This document shows, piece by piece, positions 51,503 to 58,120 of a stretch of DNA of 58,120 nucleotides. The notes under the pieces are model-generated. The model did not search any database. It was not told where the DNA came from and worked only from the letters and a program-made list of their open reading frames with translations. The stretch is taken from positions 1 to 58,120 of the forward strand of contig JAETRD010000024.1 of NCBI GenBank assembly GCA_021770345.1, in the 5' to 3' direction. Made by a program: the position numbers and the translations under genes. Every line of letters begins with the position of its first letter. Within the stretch, counting starts at the first letter, position 1. Source of the DNA: Lachnospiraceae bacterium (GTDB lineage: Bacteria > Bacillota > Clostridia > Lachnospirales > Lachnospiraceae).

Positions 51503-51531
51503 ATATTACACGCTTTGCCGATCGTCTGCAA
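51503..51531 (-). promoter_or_regulatory. Promoter of the CAT-like gene
   Basis: On the minus strand TTGCAG (51526-51531), 17-bp spacer, TAATAT (51503-51508). Confidence 0.65.
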
Positions 51532-51533
51532 GC

Positions 51534-51560
51534 AAAAAAAGCGAGTGCCCAGACACCCGC
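51534..51560 (-). terminator. Terminator of the XRE-NatAB operon
   Basis: GCGGGTG pairs with CACTCGC (one G-U), then T7 on the minus strand, 29 bp past the permease stop. Confidence 0.85.
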
Positions 51561-51588
51561 TCCAAATACGCTTTGCGGCGCAACAACT

Positions 51589-52383
51589 CTAACGCCCCGA
51601 AAGGAGCATCTCCCCGCAGAATTTCCCCAGCGAGCTCCGCAGCAGGAACCATGCCAGCAGCCCGAGCACCACGGAGAGTCCGACGAGCATCCATGCATTA
51701 ATCAGCATCAGTCCCACAAACTGACCGGCAAGCAGAAGCACGACCGGCAGCACAAGAAACGCTGCTTTCTGCTGCGCCTCCATCACGTTCTGCGCCTTTG
51801 CCGAACCGCGCACGATCAATGTAATCGCAATCAGCGAAACCGCCGGAGACAAAAGCAACATCACCGGAAGCCAGCTGATTCCCGGATGCAGCACGGCACC
51901 GGTCAGCACATAGCTCTCAAGCCCCACCCCCAACAGCATCACAAGAAACGAAATCCATGACACCAGCATGCTCATCAGAAAAGCTGCCAGCACCTTCGCA
52001 TAAAACAGCTGTTTTACCGTCAACGGACTGTACAGAAGTGTCTCTAACGTACTCTGTTCCCTCTCTCCGACAAAAGAGCTGGCCGCCATCACGGAAGCCG
52101 CCATGATCGGAATGATCAGGAAAAACAACGGCAGTATATTGTCAAACAGAAGGCCGACCATAAGCTCCTCCATCCCGATATTCTGCACGTTCCCCGGCAT
52201 CAGCTTCATAAGCTCCTGCAGGTCGTTTGCATCCTCCGGCGCAAAGTGAGCCGTCAGCAGAAAAACAGACGGTACCACGAGCGTCAGGACAACCGGCACG
52301 ATCACTATCGTGAATAACAATTGCCTGTTTGCGGTAATTTCCCTCATATCCTTTTTCACAATCGCACTTATCGCTCTGTTCAT
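51589..52383 (-). CDS. NatB-type ABC-2 permease
   Basis: A 264-aa permease with six helices: MNRAISAIVKKDMREI start, VPVVLTLVVPSVFLL, IPIMAASVMAASSFVGEREQSTLETLLYSPLTVKQLF (the ABC-2 hallmark, in parts). The start at 52383 has GGAGG upstream; in-frame codons farther up come from the inserted structured element (52394-52493) and are not native. In NatAB systems this pair exports Na+ or an antibiotic. Operon with the ATPase and the XRE gene upstream. Confidence 0.9.
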   Translation of the reverse strand: MNRAISAIVKKDMREITANRQLLFTIVIVPVVLTLVVPSVFLLTAHFAPEDANDLQELMKLMPGNVQNIGMEELMVGLLFDNILPLFFLIIPIMAASVMAASSFVGEREQSTLETLLYSPLTVKQLFYAKVLAAFLMSMLVSWISFLVMLLGVGLESYVLTGAVLHPGISWLPVMLLLSPAVSLIAITLIVRGSAKAQNVMEAQQKAAFLVLPVVLLLAGQFVGLMLINAWMLVGLSVVLGLLAWFLLRSSLGKFCGEMLLSGR

Positions 52384-52393
52384 AGTTACCTCC

Positions 52394-52493
52394 ATGCGCA
52401 CACGCTTTTTTTGTGCAAAGCCATATATGGCTCTCAAGTTTGTGCGTGTGCGCACAAACTTGGGATTGAAAATTTTAATTTTCAATCTTCCGC
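52394..52493 (-). mobile_element. Intercistronic structured element, copy B (100 bp)
   Basis: Same plan as copy A: H1 (52464-52487), H2 (CAAGTTTGTGCG / CGCACAAACTTG, 52435-52462), an extra hairpin AGCCATATATGGCT (52419-52432) inserted in the linker, then GCGTGTGCGC (52396-52405) which can pair with 52444-52453 (10 bp). GGAGGTA is repeated on both sides (52494-52500 and 52387-52393). The left duplication supplies the TA of the upstream TAG stop codon. Confidence 0.75.
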
Positions 52494-53449
52494 TACCTCC
52501 GTTCCGCAGTCAGTGAAAAATAGATGTCTTCCAGCGAAGGCCGCTTCGCCGACACATGGTAAATGTTTCCACCTCCCTGCACAATCCGACTCACAATGCG
52601 TGGAATCTCTTCCTCCGATTTGATTGCAAGCTCAATGTCATACGCGCCCTGCCGCTCCCTCGATCCGGATGCTTCTCCCCGGTTCTTTTCGTTTTTATCA
52701 GCGTCCGTATACCCGGCAATCGAATCCGGCAGACGGTCTGTTCGAATGCGCAGCTTCATGCCTGATCCCATACCTGCGCGCAGCTGTTCTAATGTCCCTT
52801 CGACCAGCAGCCTTCCCTCGTCGATCAGGCCGTATCTCGTACAGATCTCCTGCGCATACCGCAGCTGATGCGTGCACAGAAAGATTGTCATTCCCTTATC
52901 TTTCGCAAGATTCCGTATCATCTGATTGACATTGTGTGCACTCTCGGGATCCAGACCGGATGTCGGTTCATCCAAAAAAAGTATTTTCGGCCGGTGCATC
53001 AGTGCCCGGGCAATGGAAAGGCGCTGCCGCATACCCGTGGAATAGGCCGACAGCTTCTGTTCCCACGCATCCGAAAGTTCCAGCTGCCACAGCAGTTCCT
53101 GCGCCCGCTTCCTGCTTTCCTCCTCACCGATTCCAAACACGGCGCCGTAAAATATCAGATTCTCAAGCCCCGTCAGGTGATTGTACATCTGTGCGTGCTC
53201 CGTCATAACCCCGGAAATGGCGTGTACCTTTTCCGGACGGTTCGACGGATTCTCACCAAATATCAGGCACTCTCCCCCCGTTGGCTGCAGCATCCCGTTG
53301 AGCACTTTAACCGTCGTCGTCTTGCCTGCGCCGTTCGGCCCCAGAAATCCGAACACCTCTCCCGGCTCCAGCGTAAGACTCATGTCCGCTATCGCTGCCT
53401 TTCCCCCGGAATATTTTTTCGATAAATGATTCATAACTACTGCATTCAT
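52493..53449 (-). CDS. NatA-type ABC transporter ATPase
   Basis: A 318-aa ATPase: Walker A GPNGAGKTT, Q-loop MTEHAQMYNHL, signature YSTGMRQRL, Walker B ILFLDEPTSGLD and H-loop LCTHQ. The C-terminal 100 residues (SGMKLRIRTDRLPDS onward) form the usual regulatory domain. AGGAGG lies inside the last codons of the XRE gene (1 bp apart), so they are coupled. Confidence 0.95.
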   Translation of the reverse strand: MNAVVMNHLSKKYSGGKAAIADMSLTLEPGEVFGFLGPNGAGKTTTVKVLNGMLQPTGGECLIFGENPSNRPEKVHAISGVMTEHAQMYNHLTGLENLIFYGAVFGIGEEESRKRAQELLWQLELSDAWEQKLSAYSTGMRQRLSIARALMHRPKILFLDEPTSGLDPESAHNVNQMIRNLAKDKGMTIFLCTHQLRYAQEICTRYGLIDEGRLLVEGTLEQLRAGMGSGMKLRIRTDRLPDSIAGYTDADKNEKNRGEASGSRERQGAYDIELAIKSEEEIPRIVSRIVQGGGNIYHVSAKRPSLEDIYFSLTAERR

Positions 53450-53450
53450 G

Positions 53451-54578
53451 TCAATCCTCCTGTCTGATTTTCCCCGTCAGCCGCTCTAAGATTCCCTGAA
53501 ACCGCGTTTCCCCCGCGAGCGCCGCAAACACCGGATTTGCAGCGACCGCTTCCACCAGACTCTTACTCACGGTCCGCTCGTCCCGCGGCATGTCTCTTCC
53601 TAAAATCAGCGTATTTTCGAGCCAGTCATCCAGCAAATGAAAATATGCATCCCCGTGAAGTTTCAGCGGCCAGTCAACAGAAAGCGCCAACTCCGTGTAT
53701 TTCCCGAGATATTCATATGCCCCGCCGGTATCGCCGAACGTCATGTATGCCTGCGCCGCAGACAGATAATAGCTCAGTAAAATCGCCGGATGCAGTTCCC
53801 GAAGCCCAAAAGCGTCTTCCAGAGCAGCAACCCTCCGACCGGTTTCCTCAAACGCGGAGCGTTCATCTGCACACAATGCCTGATAGGTGCTCAGAAGGTT
53901 TACCAGCACAAGCATATACTGGTAAATCCCAACCTGGCAGACTGCTTTTGCGTCCTTTGCCCGTCCGACCATCTGATATGCCGTCGCAAGCAGTATCTCC
54001 CGCGGCATCACAAGCATATCCGACATATCCAGCGCTGCCAGCACTTCCTCCGGCCGTCCCAGCGACAGCAGACACACTGCCTCCATATTTTCGGCCTGCT
54101 TGATCAGTTCACTGTCATCACTCTCCGTTCTGACGCGGATTGCCAGCGCTCTTGCCTCCTCCAAAACCTCCTGCGTCTGATTTACGCTGCCCGCAAACAT
54201 GCTGTGATTGACAAGCAGACTGCCCATCTGCAACAACAGCGGAAAACAGGAATAGTATTTCCGGATAATATTCCTGCATTCCCCGTATACCTCATCAAAA
54301 GGCTTTGATGCAAAATTCTCCGCCAGGCGCCGGTAAAGATCCCGAATCTCCTCCCGGCTCATCTGTGGCCGATACCCCATCAGCTCATCAATGCTGATAT
54401 TAAAAAACGCTGCAAGTGCGGGCAAAAACGTGATGTCGGGATAACTCTGTCCTGTTTCCCATTTCGACACGGATGCTTTGGACACCCCGATATATTCGGC
54501 AATATCATCCTGTGTCAGACGACGCTCTTTTCGCTTTGCCTGAATCACTTGTGCGATATGAATTTCTTTCACAGACAA
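53451..54578 (-). CDS. XRE-family regulator with a TPR-like C-terminus
   Basis: A 375-aa protein. HTH at 10-65: AQVIQAKRKERRLTQDDIAEYIGV, SKASVSKWETGQSYPDITFLPALAAFF (as two parts). The remaining 300 residues are all-helical and look like TPR repeats, as in Rgg/PlcR-type sensors that bind peptides. The start is TTG at 54578 or GTG at 54572, both near an AGGAGG. It heads the NatAB operon, and a dyad overlaps its promoter, so it likely controls its own expression. Confidence 0.88.
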   Translation of the reverse strand: MSVKEIHIAQVIQAKRKERRLTQDDIAEYIGVSKASVSKWETGQSYPDITFLPALAAFFNISIDELMGYRPQMSREEIRDLYRRLAENFASKPFDEVYGECRNIIRKYYSCFPLLLQMGSLLVNHSMFAGSVNQTQEVLEEARALAIRVRTESDDSELIKQAENMEAVCLLSLGRPEEVLAALDMSDMLVMPREILLATAYQMVGRAKDAKAVCQVGIYQYMLVLVNLLSTYQALCADERSAFEETGRRVAALEDAFGLRELHPAILLSYYLSAAQAYMTFGDTGGAYEYLGKYTELALSVDWPLKLHGDAYFHLLDDWLENTLILGRDMPRDERTVSKSLVEAVAANPVFAALAGETRFQGILERLTGKIRQED

Positions 54579-54688
54579 CCCCCTCCTCCGATTCCAAAGA
54601 GCAGGAAACTGCTCGCTGCGATTCCATATTTCTCAGGTTCCATATCTTTCAGGTTCTACATTTCTTAGGCTCTGTTTGTATTATACAG

Positions 54689-54745
54689 GTTGATAAAGTC
54701 AACATACAAGCGACTTCTGTTTTACTTTGATTAATAAAATCAACC
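54689..54745. promoter_or_regulatory. Promoter and dyads upstream of the XRE-NatAB operon
   Basis: GTTGATAAAGTCAAC (54689-54703) is a dyad lying in the spacer of a predicted minus-strand promoter (TTGTAT, 18-bp spacer, TATAAT at 54680-54685). A related dyad TTGATT...AATCAA lies at about 54727-54743. Each is followed on the plus strand by GCGACT at the same distance, so they form a repeat. Confidence 0.5.
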
Positions 54746-54785
54746 GCCAGGCGACTAAGCGCAAACTGTCGCTGAGGAAGGCACA

Positions 54786-55673
54786 TTACAACGAATAAAC
54801 ATCATTCTTGTTATTCAGGCAGTCTATCAGAATCTGAAGAGATTTTGTAATATATTTGTCCTTGTGGAATAACGCTAACATTTGATTTTCCATTTTCATT
54901 TTATCCAGATCAATCAAACGCAGTTTCTTTAAGTGCAAAGAATCCTCCAATAATTTTTCCGGCAAAACAGTGATACCCAGCCCCGCCTCCGCAGCCTTGA
55001 TAAGGGCGAGAGAATTCACGCTTTCCCAGACGGGTTCCGCTTTTAAATTGGCAAGCGCAAGCACATTGTCCAGCGTATCACGGATTGCGCTTCCCGGCTC
55101 ACGGAGCAATAACGGATAGCCGCACAGGCAATCCGGCGTAATACTGTGTCCGGGTAATTCGAAATCGGGCGCACAGGCTGCACATAACCGGTACGACCCC
55201 AGAAGAATTGTATGAAAATTACCCTTTGGAGCAGCGCCTTCCCAAAAGGCAATATCCGCTTTTCCACGCTGCAAACGATCAAGCGCGGCATCTGCACTTG
55301 CAACACGAACCGAAAGCTGAATCTTGGGAAAGGATGTGTTCCATTCACTGAGTATTTCAGGGAGCAGGAAAGAGGCAATCGTAATGCTTGATACGATATT
55401 GACGGGAGTATTTTCTTCCAGGTGATTGATTCTTCTGTCTAAATTTCTGCAGGCCGTTAAAATACTGCGGGACTCTTCCAGGAGAGAAACGCCGCAGCGG
55501 GTTAAGGTAGCGCCTTTCGGCAGACGCTCGAAAAGAGCCGTTCCCGTCTGTTTTTCAAGCTCGGCAACTGCATGGGAAACAGCGGATTGCGTAATATACA
55601 GCTTTTTTGCGGCACCTGTAAAAGTTCCGGTTTCTGCAATCGCCTCTAAAATCTCCAAGTATCGTATAACCAT
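54786..55673 (-). CDS. LysR-family transcriptional regulator
   Basis: A 295-aa LysR regulator: winged HTH (YLEILEAIAETGTFTGAAKKLYITQSAVSHAVAELEK, in two parts), linker helix, and a periplasmic-binding-like effector domain (IVSSITIASFLLPEIL, HLKKLRLIDL). The start at 55673 has AGGAGAAAC upstream. It is divergent from the chromate-transporter pair with 108 bp between, the normal layout for a LysR regulator and its target. Confidence 0.95.
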   Translation of the reverse strand: MVIRYLEILEAIAETGTFTGAAKKLYITQSAVSHAVAELEKQTGTALFERLPKGATLTRCGVSLLEESRSILTACRNLDRRINHLEENTPVNIVSSITIASFLLPEILSEWNTSFPKIQLSVRVASADAALDRLQRGKADIAFWEGAAPKGNFHTILLGSYRLCAACAPDFELPGHSITPDCLCGYPLLLREPGSAIRDTLDNVLALANLKAEPVWESVNSLALIKAAEAGLGITVLPEKLLEDSLHLKKLRLIDLDKMKMENQMLALFHKDKYITKSLQILIDCLNNKNDVYSL

Positions 55674-55781
55674 GTTTCTCCTCTCCAAGCATGAGTAAAA
55701 TAGATGGGTTCTATTAAATTATATCATTTTAAAGATTTCACAACAAGAGATATAATATGCCTTAATAGGAGGGAGATCATT

Positions 55782-56345
55782 TTGAAGCAGAATATAAAAA
55801 AATATGTATGGCTTTTTGCAGCCAATCTCTTTATAAGTGCCTTTACCTTTGGCGGCGGCTATATCGTCGTCCCGATGGTCCGCCGCTTTTTTGTTGTGAA
55901 AAAACAGTATTTTACAGAAGAAGATTTAATCGATATGGCAGCCATTGCACAGTCATCCCCTGGAGCGATCGCAATCAATCTCTCCGCTTTGGCGGGATAC
56001 AGGATAGCCGGTATTGCGGGTGTGTTGATAAGTTGTTCTGCCGCTGTTGTTCCCCCGCTCGCCATCCTTACGTTTGTCTCGGCATTCTATAAAACATTTG
56101 TTTCTAATATGATAATCACCGCTGTCTTAAAGGGAATGGAGGCGGGCGTTGCAGCTTTAATGGTTGATTTAATCACGGCTATGTGCGCTCTGATTTTAAA
56201 GAAAAAGTCTTTCTTTTTATCTGTCATGATACCCCTGTCATTTGCTGCGAATTTCGTATTAGGTATCAATGCGGCTATGATACTCTTCGTCTGCTGCTTT
56301 TTGTGTATCCTGCAGGTATTTTATAAAAAGAGGAGGGAAGATTGA
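55782..56345 (+). CDS. Chromate transporter subunit (short ChrA, first half)
   Basis: A 187-aa protein with six membrane helices: the short form of ChrA, half of a two-gene transporter. FTFGGGYIVVPMVRR near the start and SSPGAIAINLSALAGYRI (about 63-80) are hallmarks. The start is TTG at 55782, with AGGAGGGAG 6 nt upstream; an ATG at 55704 would add 26 residues without a ribosome site. Substrate may be chromate or another anion. Confidence 0.92.
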   Translation: MKQNIKKYVWLFAANLFISAFTFGGGYIVVPMVRRFFVVKKQYFTEEDLIDMAAIAQSSPGAIAINLSALAGYRIAGIAGVLISCSAAVVPPLAILTFVSAFYKTFVSNMIITAVLKGMEAGVAALMVDLITAMCALILKKKSFFLSVMIPLSFAANFVLGINAAMILFVCCFLCILQVFYKKRRED

Positions 56346-56421
56346 AAATTAAAAATTTTCAATCTCAAGTTTGTGTCTGCGCGGCATCCACAAACTTGAG
56401 ATGCGCAAAAAGCCGCGCAGA
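56340..56421 (+). mobile_element. Intercistronic structured element, copy C
   Basis: H1 is GATTGAAAATT / AATTTTCAATC (56340-56364), overlapping the upstream stop codon; H2 is CAAGTTTGTG / CACAAACTTG (56366-56398) with a 13-nt loop. Loop bases TCTGCGCGGC (56376-56385) are perfectly complementary to GCCGCGCAGA (56412-56421), just before the next ribosome site. Compared with copies A and B both strands of this pairing have changed together. No clear target duplication is seen here. Confidence 0.75.
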
Positions 56422-56434
56422 AATGGGGATAAAT

Positions 56435-56998
56435 ATGAACACTATATGGATATTGTTTCTTGTGTTTCTTAAAATCGGCTTATTGAGTATTGGCGGCGGT
56501 TATGCGGTCATCCCGTTAATTCGGGAACAAGTCGTAGAAAAGACCGGTTGGATAAGCCAGAAAATGTTTACAGATATTATTACTATTTCGCAAATGACAC
56601 CGGGACCGTTAGCTGTTAATACCTCAACGTTTGTCGGACTACAAATCGGAGGCATTCCGGGAGCGCTGGCGGCAACAGTCGGCTGTATATTGTGCGGGAT
56701 TTTTATTTCTCTGGCTCTGTATCGTTTCGTTCAGGCGCACCAAAACTCCACTTATGTGCTGGAAATATTAAACGGACTAAAATCGGCTTCGCTGGGGCTG
56801 ATTCTTTCAGCCGCATTCACAATCATACTGCTGGCATTGTACGGCAACAGCGCGCCGGGATTTAATTTCTCATCGCTTAATTGGGCTGCGTTATTTATAT
56901 TTTTATCAATGCTGTTTATGCTGCGCAAATGGAACATCCATCCGATTTTGATTCTACTGATAAGCGGTATCGCCGGGCTTGTCTTTTATATAAGATAA
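56435..56998 (+). CDS. Chromate transporter subunit (short ChrA, second half)
   Basis: A 187-aa partner of the preceding subunit, with GLLSIGGGYAVIPLIRE and QMTPGPLAVNTSTFVG. Six membrane helices are expected. The start at 56435 (MNTIWILFLVF) has GGGG about 6 nt upstream, a weak site, and lies 14 bp past copy C of the structured element. In-frame codons upstream of it belong to that element. Confidence 0.9.
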   Translation: MNTIWILFLVFLKIGLLSIGGGYAVIPLIREQVVEKTGWISQKMFTDIITISQMTPGPLAVNTSTFVGLQIGGIPGALAATVGCILCGIFISLALYRFVQAHQNSTYVLEILNGLKSASLGLILSAAFTIILLALYGNSAPGFNFSSLNWAALFIFLSMLFMLRKWNIHPILILLISGIAGLVFYIR

Positions 56999-57024
56999 GA
57001 CATCGGGGATTCTGAACCCACGGT
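56999..57024 (-). repeat. Fragment of a tRNA 3' end
   Basis: GACATCGGGGATTC-tGAACCC is identical (one inserted base) to the 3' end and T arm of tRNA-Lys at 57096. It lies 97 bp to the left and directly after the chromate subunit stop. It may be an old att-like duplication. Confidence 0.55.
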
Positions 57025-57047
57025 CTTCGAATCCCTCGCTGTTCCTA

Positions 57048-57093
57048 AAGAAAAGAAAGACACCGCTTGAGAGAGCGGTGTCTTCCTTTTCTT
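57048..57093. terminator. Bidirectional terminator between chrA and the tRNA cluster
   Basis: A long stem (AAGAAAAGAAAGACACCGCT with AGCGGTGTCTTCCTTTTCTT, loop TGAGAG) with A/T runs on both sides. Confidence 0.88.
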
Positions 57094-57095
57094 AA

Positions 57096-57168
57096 TGAGA
57101 CATCGGGGATTCGAACCCCGGACAACTTGATTAAAAGTCAAGTGCTCTACCAACTGAGCTAATATCCC
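57096..57168 (-). tRNA. tRNA-Lys (TTT)
   Basis: 73 nt, anticodon loop CTTTTAA in stem TTGA/TCAA; T arm with GGTTCGAATCC. Last gene of the cluster on the minus strand. Confidence 0.95.
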
Positions 57169-57185
57169 TCATTAATATAATACAG

Positions 57186-57258
<73 letters not shown>

Positions 57259-57283
57259 ACATCATACAGTACATTGTACTGAG

Positions 57284-57357
57284 TTGCGGGAATAGGATTT
57301 GAACCTATGACCTTCGGGTTATGAGCCCGACGAGCTTCCAGACTGCTCCATCCCGCG
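57284..57357 (-). tRNA. Initiator tRNA-fMet (CAT)
   Basis: 74 nt. CGCGGGA/TCCCGCA acceptor with the C1-A72 mismatch and three G-C pairs GGG/CCC next to the anticodon loop TCATAA identify the initiator. Confidence 0.95.
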
Positions 57358-57392
57358 ATATTTAATTAACTTTTGCAGCTTGTACAAAAGAA

Positions 57393-57474
57393 TGGGCAGA
57401 GGTGGATTCGAACCACCGAAGCAATTTGCAGCAGATTTACAGTCTGTCCCCTTTGGCCACTCGGGAATCTGCCC
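57393..57474 (-). tRNA. tRNA-Tyr (GTA)
   Basis: 82 nt with a long variable arm (GCTGCAAATTGC), acceptor GGGCAGA/TCTGCCC, anticodon GTA. Confidence 0.95.
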
Positions 57475-57505
57475 ATTTTATAAACACAATATTATATGAT
57501 TGTGA

Positions 57506-57578
57506 AGCCGATGATCGGACTCGAACCGATAACCTGCTGATTACAAATCAGCTGCTCTGCCAATTGAGCCACATCGGC
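57506..57578 (-). tRNA. tRNA-Thr (TGT)
   Basis: 73 nt, acceptor GCCGATG/CATCGGC, anticodon TGT in loop TTTGTAA. Confidence 0.95.
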
Positions 57579-57588
57579 GAATCAGAAA

Positions 57589-57661
57589 TGGGACCTATAG
57601 GGCTCGAACCTATGACCCTCTGCTTGTAAGGCAGATGCTCTCCCAGCTGAGCTAAGATCCC
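57589..57661 (-). tRNA. tRNA-Val (TAC)
   Basis: 73 nt, acceptor GGGATCT/AGGTCCC, anticodon TAC in loop CTTACAA. Confidence 0.95.
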
Positions 57662-57882
57662 TCGCGTTACTTGTAGTGAATGTTAAAATCATAATATCCG
57701 AGTTGTGGCAGGCTTGCCTGGCTAAGACTCAAATGTTGTAATCTGTGTGAAGTTGCGAAGCAACTTCTAATGATACGAGTGCCATTGCACGAGTATCTAT
57801 TTATCCAAGCGTTAGTGCGGGACGGCAGTTCAGAGAACCGACACACACTCACAATATCTCACATACTCTTACTCACTACAAA
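57662..57882 (-). other. 220-bp spacer without a recognised gene
   Basis: Between tRNA-Val and tRNA-Asp there is a perfect hairpin GAAGTTGC/GCAACTTC near 57749 and a second imperfect one near 57773-57798. No 5S rRNA features were seen, and no coding frame has a ribosome site. It is longer than the other spacers (10-35 bp) and may hold a small RNA or decayed sequence. Confidence 0.4.
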
Positions 57883-57956
57883 CGACCCAAGCGGGACTCG
57901 AACCCGCGACCTCCGCCGTGACAGGGCGGCGCTCTAACCAACTGAGCCATTGGGCC
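57883..57956 (-). tRNA. tRNA-Asp (GTC)
   Basis: 74 nt, acceptor GGCCCAA/TTGGGTC, anticodon GTC in loop CTGTCAC, discriminator G as usual for Asp. Confidence 0.95.
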
Positions 57957-58022
57957 TGAAAGGTTGTACCTTCAAAACTTCATACAGATTTCCGAAAAAT
58001 AATCGTCAAACAAACTACACCG

Positions 58023-58049
58023 AAAGCGGTCATCATCCAGCCGCTTTCT
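58023..58049 (-). other. Stem past the 23S rRNA end
   Basis: GAAAGCGG pairs with CCGCTTTC in the spacer between the 23S gene and tRNA-Asp; likely a processing stem in the rRNA operon transcript. Confidence 0.45.
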
Positions 58050-58055
58050 CCGCTT

Positions 58056-58120
58056 TTGGTCAAGCCTTCGACCGATTAGTAACAGTCAGCTCCATACATT
58101 GCTGTACTTCCACCTCTGCC
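58056..58120 (-). rRNA. 3' end of a 23S rRNA gene (partial)
   Basis: The minus strand reads GGAAGTACAGCAATGTATGG and ACTAATCGGTCGAAGGC, the conserved 3' end of 23S. It continues off the right edge; the mature end was placed near 58056 by analogy with other 23S genes. Confidence 0.9.

Noticed and set aside
52383-52485. Element copies A-C as peptide-coding leader (TTG start, MKIK...)
   Set aside because: Each copy can be read from a TTG after GGAGG, but the reading frames differ between copies (one-base change in H1, different loop length) while the pairing is kept. RNA structure explains the conservation better. A translated form is not excluded.
57667-57852. 61-aa minus-strand frame in the tRNA spacer
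   Set aside because: No ribosome site, composition unlike the neighbours, and it lies within an rRNA/tRNA transcript.

Overview
This window looks like the chromosome of a Gram-positive anaerobic gut Clostridium relative, most likely Lachnospiraceae. The signs are moderate GC, strong GGAGG ribosome sites, oxygen-sensitive enzymes (radical SAM, ferredoxin-type aldo-keto reductase, NifX-like protein), BspA-like surface repeats, gut-sugar genes (uxuA/uxuB, GH3) and a LytTR/GHKL two-component pair. The genus is inferred, not shown. Most genes from 6 kb to 40 kb are on the minus strand. The right edge is a tRNA cluster leading into the 3' end of a 23S rRNA gene.

Layout. 0.3-6.2 kb: GH3 lipoprotein, LytTR regulator/GHKL kinase, LCP cell-wall ligase. 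6.3-15.8 kb: envelope and metabolic genes (XRE membrane regulator, HAD phosphatase, FeS aldo-keto reductase, LTA-synthase-like sulfatase, flippase-like membrane protein, radical SAM/SPASM enzyme, 2-hydroxyacid dehydrogenase, patatin, NfeD). 16-20.7 kb: a FliD-like orphan, an LD-carboxypeptidase, tRNA-Gly, an AbrB-type regulator with an operator array, two predicted small RNAs, and a scar where a truncated BspA/Big_2 surface gene meets a truncated XRE gene, followed by a 34-aa gene. 20.8-29.5 kb: a peptide-sensing locus with a Bce-type transporter, its two-component system and a second ABC transporter with an 1134-aa coiled-coil permease. 29.7-36.1 kb: a complete pstSCAB-phoU-phoPR unit with a Pho box. 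36.2-40.9 kb: DAHP synthase, ECF sigma with a repeat protein, HicAB, AraC. 41.1-43.8 kb: uxuA-uxuB. 43.8-48.6 kb: a three-gene biosynthetic cassette next to a tyrosine-recombinase switch. 48.7-57 kb: redox/metal proteins, a CAT-like enzyme, an XRE-NatAB exporter operon and a LysR/split chromate transporter. 57.1-58.1 kb: seven tRNAs and 23S.

The two most interesting signals are these. (1) A probable invertible DNA switch (47328-48630): 33-bp inverted repeats enclose a tyrosine recombinase, five tandem repeats and an outward-facing near-consensus promoter. Inversion would point that promoter at a three-gene operon (ATP-grasp ligase, class III aminotransferase, PP-loop amidotransferase-like enzyme), so the operon is probably phase-variable. 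(2) A dispersed 78-100 bp structured element, present three times (14.4, 52.4 and 56.4 kb), always in the same orientation between two co-transcribed genes. It has two hairpins plus a pseudoknot-type pairing that is preserved by compensatory changes. Two copies are flanked by exact duplications of the Shine-Dalgarno region, which suggests a mobile RNA element that inserts at ribosome-binding sites.

A second, weaker family of 5'-leader hairpins (2.96, 5.08, 18.73, 41.05 kb) and a circularly permuted PstS are also worth attention. All functional statements come from reading sequence motifs; no database search was run.
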